A stretch of DNA of 64,000 nucleotides from the NCBI GenBank assembly GCA_026214975.1, contig CM047805.1, positions 64,278,170 to 64,342,169 of the forward strand, read 5' to 3'. Positions 24,198 through 34,790 of the stretch are shown here, in pieces (within the stretch, counting starts at the first letter, position 1; each line of letters starts with the position of its first letter). The translations under genes were made by a program, and so were the position numbers. This DNA comes from Gentiana macrophylla (lineage: Eukaryota; Streptophyta; Magnoliopsida; Gentianales; Gentianaceae). A model generated the notes under the pieces. The model made no database searches. It saw nothing but the letters and a program-made list of their open reading frames with translations, and had not been told where the DNA came from.

Positions 24198-24404
24198 TGT
24201 TATAAAACTAAGAAGTTAATGGAGGAAGAACAAGAGGAAATACAAGTATAGAAGAAAAGAAAATTGCTTCTGTGTTATTCCAATGATATAAGAGGGTATT
24301 TATAGTAGAGATTACAATGTGAACATAATAATCTGAATTAATCACAAATCTACTTAATTCAATCAGAATAATAGATAATCCATCAATGATATTATTTCAT
24401 AACA
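24198..24404 (-). repeat. 5' LTR of the 7.3-kb Copia
   Basis: Partner of 17056-17262, followed by TTGAT. The minus strand just inside reads GTTATCAGCACGAGTC, a primer-like site commonly seen beside short plant Copia LTRs; I cannot assign the tRNA. Confidence 0.9.
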
Positions 24405-24499
24405 TTGATTACATAATTTCTTATTTCTATCTTTCTTGTTCCCAAACTGCACCCCTGCTCCTGTACTTCAATTCGTATTTTTGTTTCTTTTAGTTTCAT

Positions 24500-24501
<2 letters not shown>

Positions 24502-24560
<59 letters not shown>
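24502..24560. repeat. (TA)n microsatellite
   Basis: An uninterrupted run of alternating T and A of nearly 60 bases between the Copia and the MITE. Confidence 0.95.
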
Positions 24561-24561
<1 letters not shown>

Positions 24562-24591
24562 CCAATGCATCCTACGCACATAGCATATTTA

Positions 24592-25325
24592 GGCAAGTCC
24601 AATGGTAGAGGTCAAAATAAAATCTAAACCCCTATAAGAAGATATAATATCTCCAATAGAAAAAATGTTAGGTATTCAAATTAGGTGTGGTATTAGAGGA
24701 GTAACCAAATTAGAACAATACCTTATTTATTTTTAAAAATGCAATATATACTACTGAGTTAAAATTTTGCGGAGCCCTCCCCCAGAGGCGCCCCTGCATA
24801 CACCCCGCGCACGCAAGTGAGCTTTATTTTCTCTCAAAAAATGCTTTATCATAACACTGTTTGTGCCAGAAATTGTCGACTTCAAAGAAATTGGTTATTC
24901 TATTACATTTTGGGTTATTTCTTCCTAGAGATACAAACATAAATTAACATCAAACTATATGGAACACTCTTTAAAAAGAAAACATAAATCAGTGTTACTA
25001 TGGTTTTAACCTCTTTTTAGATACAATCTAGTTGAAATTTATATATTTTTTAAATTAGTATTAGATCAAAATATATAGAACATGTATATAATTTTTTCAA
25101 ATTAATCATTAATAAATACGATAATAATATTTTATTGTATTGATAATGTTAAAAACATTCATTTAATTTAATCAAACTAAAAAAATGATACTTCTAAATT
25201 TTAATATTTATGGTTGGAGATGTGGTTTATAGATATTACAATCAAAATTTGATACTTATATGAATAGTGTTGATAGGTATCAATTAAACAAATTTTGATA
25301 CCTAGCTATACCATTGGACTTGCCC
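24592..25325. mobile_element. Tourist-like MITE (PIF/Harbinger type), 734 bp
   Basis: The ends are inverted: GGCAAGTCCAATGGTA on the left, and the complement of GGGCAAGTCCAATGGTA on the right. Both sides carry TTA (24589-24591 and 25326-25328), the 3-bp target duplication of PIF/Harbinger elements. No transposase is encoded. A GC-rich island near 24770-24825 interrupts the AT-rich body and may be a later insertion. Confidence 0.82.
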
Positions 25326-25328
25326 TTA

Positions 25329-26047
25329 AAGAAACAAATTGATTAAAATATAATTCCAATCAAATCCTAATTAATTAAACTCTATCTTTAAATAATTATC
25401 CATATTTATCGGATCATTTAATATCTTCCATATGCAGAGATGTATGTTCATTTCGACTTGCACACAGCCATTCTTTAATTCGAATGGCGCCCGTACGAAG
25501 CCTATATGTCACTCCTCATATGAGAGTCTCTAGGTAAGAATTTCCCCATAATTTGGGAAGTTTACTTGCAGAGACTCCATATGCTGATATCATCGTCATT
25601 CATTTACGGGACACAGCTTCATTTTATAAATAAAGCGTGTGATCCGAAATAAGCCACATATAACTCTCCCACATGATAGTGAAAAAGGTAAGAATTTCAC
25701 TCATAATTCTGGTCAAAACCGCATTCTTCGATGATTTACATAAGAAAAAACCACTTACTAATTATAAAACGACAAGAAAATCGTTATATATATATACACA
25801 CATTATCATATCAATTTACGTATACACATTATCATATCAATATTTATATTATATTAAATTGTATAACAAAAGATTTGTAGTACACTTAGAGTGAAGTTAA
25901 CGCTATTTGTATGTTTCTAGGTCTTGGAGTACTTTATTCCCTTGAAAAACACATGTCACCTTTATGCAACTGAAATACCTACTCTCACCTAATCAATTTC
26001 CCATGCTTACCACCCCTTTCCATTCTACGCTCCTTCTAATAAATCCA
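25329..26047. other. Upstream region of the PDI-like gene
   Basis: No coding sequence is supported. A 73-codon frame (25673-25894) has a biased, domain-free sequence. A short tandem phrase ACACATTATCATATCAAT occurs twice near 25797-25840. I saw no convincing ER-stress promoter element. Confidence 0.5.
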
Positions 26048-26055
26048 TATAAAAA
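26048..26055 (+). promoter_or_regulatory. TATA box of the PDI-like gene
   Basis: TATAAAAA lies 90 bp upstream of the chosen ATG. The usual 25-35 bp spacing would put transcription start near 26075-26090, downstream of the in-frame ATG at 26066, which argues for the ATG at 26138. Confidence 0.6.
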
Positions 26056-26137
26056 CCCATAAACAATGAAATGGAAACTCACGTACAGTAGCTTCATTTT
26101 CTTCCTAAATTCAAATAATTTTGCTCGATCGAGAACA

Positions 26138-27245
26138 ATGGAGTTCAACTTGTTTAAGTTATCTCTATTCTGTGCTGCTTTCTTGGTTGTTTCAATTGCA
26201 ATTGCTCCTGCTAATTCCTCTGGCAGCAAAAGCGAGAGTGCGAAATTGGAGGAGTTTGTCGTATCTTTGGATGATACCAATTTCACTGATTATGTTGGCA
26301 AGAACAAGTTCATCACGGTTGTCAACTTTTATGTCTCGTGGTAAATTTCCCATTTTTTTTTTTTTTTTTTTTACTTGTTATTCTATCTATATCAACGGTC
26401 ATTTATATCACCACGTTTTATGGCGAGATGTTGCCATGTGTTTTGTCCGTCCGAACCGTCTCATCACAACTGTACTAATTATTCCATTAATTTCCAGGTG
26501 TGGCCTTTGCAACAAGTTTGCTCCAGAGGTGTTAAATTTTGATGTTTTTAAGTTCTTTTCAGCAATTTTCGATTTGAGATAATGTTTGTTGAATATGTGG
26601 TGCCTAATTAATATCGATCGATCCGTCCACAGTTTGAGAAAGCTGCCCAAATTCTAAGCAAAGAAGATCCTCGGGTCGTTTTTGCCAAAGTTGATGCAAG
26701 TAAATTGAGGAATATGTTTCTTGCTTATGAATTTAAAGTCGTTACTCATCCCATGATCAAGATCATGAGGAACGGAGGAGATATTATTCAAAATTACAAA
26801 GGACCTCTTGATGCAAACGGTATTCTTTATTTCGTAAGGAAAGAAAAACGTCCTGCTACCTCGGAACTCAAATCTGCTGATGAAGTTAATGCTCTTGTTG
26901 GTGACAAGAAGATTGTTGTTGTAAGTACTCCTAGGAGAAAAAAAAACAGTCCGACTCGTTTATATGCGGGCTTTTGTTCTTGCTCATATAGTATATTTTT
27001 TGTGCAGGTTGGGATTTTTCCTGAATTTTGTGGTGAAAAGTACGAGAACTTCACGACTGTAGCCAAAAGATTGCATTCAAAGTATGAGTACGAGCTACGT
27101 CATACGTCTGATCCCAAAATCATACCTTTCGGGGACTCATCATTGACCGGTCCTTCTGTTAGGGTTTTCAAGCCTTTTGATGAATTTTTTCTTGATTTTC
27201 AGGTATGATGAAATTTTTTCACTTCAAAAAGAGAAAAAAAGATCT

Positions 27246-27290
<45 letters not shown>

Positions 27291-27294
27291 GCTT

Positions 27295-27390
<96 letters not shown>

Positions 27391-27864
27391 TATTAACTGG
27401 ATATATGTAATTAATTAATGTAGGACTTTGATGTGGATATTCTGGAGAAAATCATTGAACAATCAAGTGTAGCTACTGTCTCTTTACACGACCATGATTT
27501 ACGAAACAAACCGTACATGCTCAAGTTTTTCAACAGTGCAGACACCAAGGTACGTACGTGACTTATTATATATATATATATATGAAGTACGTACGTAGTA
27601 GAAATAATTAATTAATTAGGAGTAGAATACATGAGTACTGATGATGTTTCATCTTTATTTCAGATGAATATATTGGAAACATTTGTACTTTTACAGAACT
27701 ATATATTGTACTATTAAAAGGTTGAGGACATATATTTATGGGAAAATTAATTGATAACACATCTCTTCATCATTAAGATTATGCCCGGTCAAGTTTAAGT
27801 AAAAAATGTAATTAGTACATATATATCTAGTAGCTGCAGGCTGGCACTGTTTTCTGTGAGAGTG

Positions 27865-27902
<38 letters not shown>

Positions 27903-29239
27903 CAGTTCGATCGGTCAAAACATGAACGAAGTATGCATTAAAATGTAGGTAGGTAATTCGATTCAGATTTAAGAGACAAATTAAGTAGGATTAATTAATA
28001 TGCCCTGCCCTGCAATTTTCTTTGTAGTTATCACTCCATTTCATTTGTATATGAAATGGAGATAGTAGCTGTTCAAGCTCGATGTTTGTAAAGTGATGTA
28101 CAATGTAATTAATCTGCCTAACTATATAATTAATCTACTTAATACGATTAATATATATACTTTATCATCGATCATATATAATATTTCATTTAAACATTTG
28201 TATGTAGCATTTAGAATTAATGGTGCGCGTAATTTCTTAATTTTTTCCTTCTTGATCTGGCGGTATCTGATTATGCAAGGCTTTATTAAAATTCCTATAT
28301 ATATATATATATAGGTTATAATGTTCATAAACTCAACTCATGAAGAGCAACAGCAGCTGCAGCTTGATAACTTAAAAGCCAAATTCCATGAAGTTGCTAA
28401 CGAGTATAAAGGAAAGGGGTTAATATTCTCAATCGTTGATGTCGATGCTAACCGCGGTGATGTCGAGGTTATTTAATTAGCACCTTTTAATCAATTAGTT
28501 TTATATATTTATCGATCGATCTTTAATTATATAATATTCTTTGGAAAAATAATTAACTATGTGAAAATTATTATACACTAATTAATAACTAACTTGGTTA
28601 GCACTTGAAAATATGGCATGCAGCTGTTTGATTTACTTAGAGACGATCTGGTGCCTCTTCTCTGCATAATGACCGATGATGATAAGACTTATGTTAAAAC
28701 CAACATAGAAGCTGATCAGATCTTAGCTTGGCTCATGGAATTCAAGGTCTGATTGATCAATCGAAACACTTAATTTAATTAATTAATTTTATTTCATTCT
28801 CTTTTAAAAATGGCGTATTCTCCGGCCCTTGTGTATGTCTTCTCGATCTTCTGTTATAATTAAATGTAACAGCTAGCTGGTTGATTTGAATGCAGGAAGG
28901 TAAGTTAACAACATACAATAAGCCAGAAAGCATTAATGCAGCTGAGCCGGTAATTAAGTTGGTTTTCAAGCCTGTTAAAAATGGTAATGTTAATGTCCTT
29001 TAATAATTAACTCGTAAAAATTATAGACAAAAGATAATGAAATTGACAGATATATTTCTTGCTTTGCATTGCACTTAGAATTTTCTTATTATTGAATTTT
29101 TCTTCTTCTCTAAAATATTATTTGTATATCTTGATTCAAATTGACGTAATTAACTCTCACCTTTTTCTTTGTCCATTTTTCTCAAGAAGACATGCAGAAA
29201 TTTGATGATATTGAGGAGGAGCATGATGAGGAGTTGTAG
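26138..29239 (+). CDS. Protein disulfide isomerase-like protein, a-b-b' form lacking the a' domain
   Basis: Nine coding exons: 26138-26340, 26498-26528, 26633-26920, 27008-27202, 27424-27549, 28315-28467, 28624-28746, 28896-28983 and 29187-29239. All introns are GT-AG and the frame stays open for 419 codons. Residues 1-28 form a signal peptide. The thioredoxin a domain holds the redox motif WCGLC at residues 68-72 (the family has WCGHC) and a likely cis-proline at 118. The b and b' domains follow ([49 protein letters not shown]). After ...[13 protein letters not shown], where canonical PDIs of about 500 residues enter the second catalytic a' domain, this one goes straight to an acidic tail and ends HDEEL, not H/KDEL. 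Sequons occur at N48 and N188. The donor after exon 6 is weak (GAG|GTTATT). Expected role: ER thiol oxidoreductase or chaperone with reduced catalysis. Expression is unknown; a decaying gene is possible. Exon ends were read by eye. Confidence 0.88.
27249..27384. repeat. (TA)n microsatellites in intron 4
   Basis: Two AT runs (27249-27287 and 27307-27384), separated by a CT-rich stretch, fill most of the intron between exons 4 and 5. A smaller run lies at 27866-27898 in intron 5, and another abuts the acceptor of exon 6 (28297-28313). Confidence 0.95.
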
Positions 29240-29436
29240 GCCGGCTTGATGTGGAAGATGTTTTATTATTTGTTTCCATTGTATGGAGATTTTAGAGATT
29301 TTCTGTAGTTTCACTTCATTATTAATATTGTTTCATCACCCGTATATGTAATGTTGTTTCCTATAATTTATAGCTCCGAGCTTGTTTTAGTTTTAATCTT
29401 CTTCAAATTTCCATTACGATATCCTTTTTCTAGCCT
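29240..29436 (+). other. 3' untranslated region of the PDI-like gene
   Basis: The sequence downstream of the stop (TAG 29237-29239) runs to about 29430. The part from GTTTTATTATTTG (about 29259) to ATATCCTTTTT is repeated at 40684-40880. The region may include the polyadenylation site; no clear AATAAA was seen. Confidence 0.6.
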
Positions 29437-30136
29437 CGTAACAAATAATTAGAGTAAATGCGGAATCTAAAAGATTACTCGGAAAAGAAAGTCAAACGAC
29501 AATCAAAAGGATCACCAAGTCTCAAAATCTACCTCTATGAAAACTGAAAGACCAAACAACAAAATAAATGTTGTTTAACTTAATACATCCTAAATGAAAT
29601 AGAAAAAAGTGCTATCGTCTATCTCTCAAAACAGAATAATAAAAAGCATAAAATAATTGTCCATCATCTTGAGCTTAAACCTCAGCTCCGTCAATACCGT
29701 CATCGCATCCGTACTCATCGTCATCCTGACAACCACCTTCTCGGGGTGGGGACAATAAAGAAAGAAGGGGTAAGTACTTACGTACTTAGTAAATGGTAGA
29801 AGAAACGGTTACATACTATATATATAATATATATCACACATAACAATTCAATTCTACAAACTCTACCACATAGGTTGTAATTGAGATCACACTCTCCCTC
29901 TACTAGATCACATAGCACATCCTCACACACGTAAGTTTGTTACACCAATATCAAAGGACATTGTGCATGGTGAGAATGCACCGAGACATATTAACCACCT
30001 CTCAAGGGGCATGAACTTAGGTCTCTATGTGGGAGTTACACGTTGGCCCTTGACACATAGCTTCAAGGGGGCTGTAAGAATCTCATGCTTCGATTTAGAA
30101 ACGTGCCTTACCAGTGATATTGACGTTTTAGCTTTT

Positions 30137-33028
30137 TTTTATACAGAAGAGGTCAACGACCTAAATTAAAATCTGGGGAGGGCTAGGCCTATAAAATCAT
30201 CATTCAAAATGTCTTGGATACTTGCAGGAGGATCATTGACTCTTGTGACTCCCACATCACTTTGTTGTCCCAATCGTGCCATCTGATCAACAACTCTATT
30301 TCCTTTCTCTTGGTGAGTAACACACTTTAGCTCTCCCACCAGACTCCATAAGAGCAACGATATATATAATCCACAAGAGCTCTAGCATCTTCATTTCTTG
30401 ACCGACTAGAAACAGCCATAACTGCTCCCAGGTGTCAGATTCAACAATGATTTGTTCAATACCATAATCTTTAGCTATCCAAAGAGCTTCCTTAATTGCC
30501 ATCAGTTCTCCCTGGAAGATAGAATTTCTTTCCATGGATCCCATAAAGCCTCTAATCCATCTTCCATGACTGTCTCTGAAAATCCCTCCAATAGCAACCA
30601 TTTCTCTTCCATCTTCATCAAACTCAATGCAGCTAGCATCAGTATTAACTTTAATCCATCCCTCAGAAGGAGGTGGTTCCCAGGCAACCCAGTGTGGTTC
30701 CCAGGCAACCCAGTGTGGTCCTTCAGGGTAGAAAGACAAGTATTAGAACAAACATTTTGAACATATTCTTGAGAGCAAAAAAGGATAGAGTTAATGGACT
30801 TAGACAGTAAGGATCTGTTATTCTAAAAAATAAAAGCATTCATGTCCTTCCAAATTTGCCATAAGGTAAACATGAAAAGTGTAGCAGCAGGTCCTGAATA
30901 ATGTTCCTCCTAATGATGGAGTTGTTTTGGATATTGGCTCTAATCCAGTCAATGAAGCTAACAGAGTCATTTTTAAAGTTTTTCAGACTCAAAATACTTC
31001 CCCAAATGTTAGAAACATAAGAACATAATAGAAAAGTGTGAACAAGATCTTCCTTATGGAGAGAACACATGCCACACATATTACAGTTAGTCATATTTCT
31101 GGATTTCCTTTCAACATTAGTCAGAATTTTGCTGTGACATAAAAGGTAACAGAAAAACTTAATTTTATAAGGCACTTTGGTACTCCACAGCTTTTTCCAG
31201 AAAGGGTCAAGAGAGGTTACCTGTCTATCAACCTGAAGAAGAGACATGTAACCACTCTTGGAGTTGTACTTACCTGACGAGTGATGGATCCAATCTGTAG
31301 TCAGTGTCCTTAGAATATCTGGTAATGGACTTACCCAAGATGTCCATATAATAGTCTAAAGGCAGATTAGTGATGATTTGAGAAAGATCCCAACACCTAT
31401 TCTCATCAATGATATCACTAACTTTCAAATTTATGTCACTCAAGCATATCTCACCATTCAGTCTAGAGTCTAAGAAAGTTTTACTAAGCCAAATATCAAA
31501 CCAAAGGGATATCTTCCTACCATCTCCAACATGCCAACCAAATTGATCTTTTATACATTTAAAGGCTTTAAGGATACCCTTCCAAGAAGAGGAGTCCTTA
31601 GGCCTAGAATCATAGTAAAAAATATTAGAATCATTCAAGTAGATATTAGTGAGAGTGTTCTTCCAGAGGGAGCCATGATCAGTAACAAGTTTAGCCCCCA
31701 CATTGGCAAGTAAAGCATATTATTGTCTCTAGCATTCCTAATAACCAAGACCCCCAAAACATTTAGGTCTAGCAATGGAATCCCAATTCATAAGATGAAC
31801 CCCTCTTTTCCCTTGCAGATTACCCCATAGAAAATTCATATTTAATCTATCAAGAGAGTCACAGATTTTTTGAGGTAGCGAAGCAGTTTGCATCACATAA
31901 GCAAATCGATAAAGCAGTATTAACATAATTAATAAGAGTAAGTTTATCAGCTTTATTCAAAAGCTTTTCTTTCCAACCTGAGAGTCCTGTTTTGCACTTT
32001 GAGAATAAGGAAATCATAAGTTCTGCTAGTAATTCTATCAGAAATCATAGGAGTACCAAGATACATCCCAAGGTTGGTATCTCTCTTCATGCCAGTAGTG
32101 TTGATTAGAAAATTAGCCATGTCTCTATCCATTTTATCACTAAAGAAAACTTTAGATTTATCAAGATTAAAAGTGTGACTAGTAGAGTCACAAAAATGAT
32201 TTAAAACCTTCATAATGATTTTTGACACCCAACTTATTGTCTTTGACAAAAATCAGAATGTTATCAACAAACATTAAATTGGAGATTTTAGGACCATTCT
32301 TAGAAGTAGGAAAAGCTTTCCACTTATTGTTATTAGCACCATTAGTAAGTAAAATTGATAAATATTCAAAGTACAGAGCAAAAAGATAAGGGGATAGAGG
32401 GTCACCCTGTCTCAAACCCCTACCAGAAGTAAAATTAGGTAAAGCTTCATGATTCCATTAAACAGAAAAAGTAGGTGAAGAAACACAATTCATAATGATC
32501 TCTATCCAGTTATCAGGGAATTTAAAATAATGAAGCATATAAGAAAGAAGATTCCAATTGACCTTGTCATAAGCTTTTTCCATATCAATTTTCATGACAA
32601 AATGGCCATTTTTACTACTGGAATTCCTAATTTTATGGAGGATTTCCTGAGTAATAAGGATGTTATCCCTAGCAAACCTGTTAGGGACAAAGCCACTTTG
32701 GAGGGGACAGATCAAATCCACAAGAAAAGGTTTTATTCTCTGAGCAATGACTTTGGTAAAGATCTTATAAACCATATTGCATAAAGAGATAGGTTTAAAA
32801 TCTTGAATCCTAGAAGGACATTCAACTTTAGGAATCAAGGTAAGAAAGGTGCTATTAATATCAGCAGGAATGAGACTACCATTAAACCACTTAAGCATAT
32901 CCTGAAAAACTTTTTGGCCCACAATCTTCCAGAATTTTTGATAAAAAATAGCTTGGAAGCCATCAGGACCAGGACTTTTAAAAGGTTTAAAAGAAGAAAC
33001 AATATTAGAAATCTCATTATAAGAAACA
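30137..33028 (-). mobile_element. 5'-truncated L1-type LINE, 2.9 kb
   Basis: Minus-strand fragments run in LINE ORF2 order. RT: PLQSGFVPNRFARDNILI and MKIDMEKAYDKVNW at 32458-32922, then MRQGDPLSPYLFALYFE. Next the zf-RVT region (NMCGMCSLHKEDLVHTFLLC, 30840-31247) and a plant RNase H (IKVNTDAS ... QGELMAIKEAL ... VESDT, 30296-30739). The catalytic FADD reads FVDN. The 3' end is a short A tract (T run at 30137-30140). An exact 11-bp target duplication TTTTAGCTTTT flanks it (30126-30136 and 33029-33039). It lacks the endonuclease and the start of RT. Confidence 0.9.
30296..33028 (-). pseudogene. LINE ORF2 remnant (RT, zf-RVT, RNase H)
   Basis: Open fragments at 32458-32922, 32188-32415, 31953-32249, 31738-31926, 31270-31701, 30840-31247 and 30296-30739 lie in several frames. 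The RT metal-binding motif is changed to FVDN, so the protein is dead even if frames were intact. A 21-bp tandem repeat in the RNase H N-terminus duplicates HWVAWEP. Confidence 0.85.
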
Positions 33029-33436
33029 TTTTAGCTTTTAGGCTCCACATATGTATTTATGATTTATGTTCTAACCACATGATTCATTCACATATAAGGC
33101 TTCCTAAGGATTTCTAGTCCTAGACAACTAGTTACACTACTTAGCACGTTGTAAAAGAATCATTGACTACTAAGACAATGTCCACAAGGCCTAAACGATA
33201 CCTTCCGGTGCTCCCACATTCTCCCCGCAGAGGGTCTCTGTTGTGGTGCTGAGCCAAAGCTACCAGAAGTCGTAGTTAGACATTGCAAATTAACATATAA
33301 TGTCTCACAAAGACATACATTCCGAACCATAACACATTGTACACAAGTAATGTACAGACAAGGTGAATATTATCACATCCTATAATCGGGAAAATAATGG
33401 ATGTAATGTAATATAATAATTTAATATCATATCTTA

Positions 33437-34773
<1,337 letters not shown>

Positions 34774-34790
34774 TATATCTATCTATAAGA

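Larger units (their letters stand above)
17056..24404 (-). mobile_element. Ty1/Copia element with 207-bp LTRs, decayed, 7.3 kb
   Basis: LTRs at 17056-17262 and 24198-24404 are each 207 bp, TGTTATAAAAC...TTTCATAACA, and differ at roughly six positions. The target duplication TTGAT is exact (17051-17055 and 24405-24409). A polypurine tract (AAGGGGGAG on minus) abuts the left LTR and a primer-like site abuts the right one, so the element reads on the minus strand. The pol region is barely recognisable, except for an RNase H tail near 20050-20200. A Gypsy LTR and a LINE tail lie inside at 17398-19695. Confidence 0.88.

Noticed and set aside
26066..26137. In-frame upstream ATG that would add 24 residues to the PDI-like protein
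   Set aside because: It lies only about 18 bp from the TATA box, probably upstream of transcription start, and the signal peptide begins cleanly at the ATG at 26138.
27177..27410. Open frame rich in IYIYIY
   Set aside because: Read-through of a TA microsatellite in an intron.
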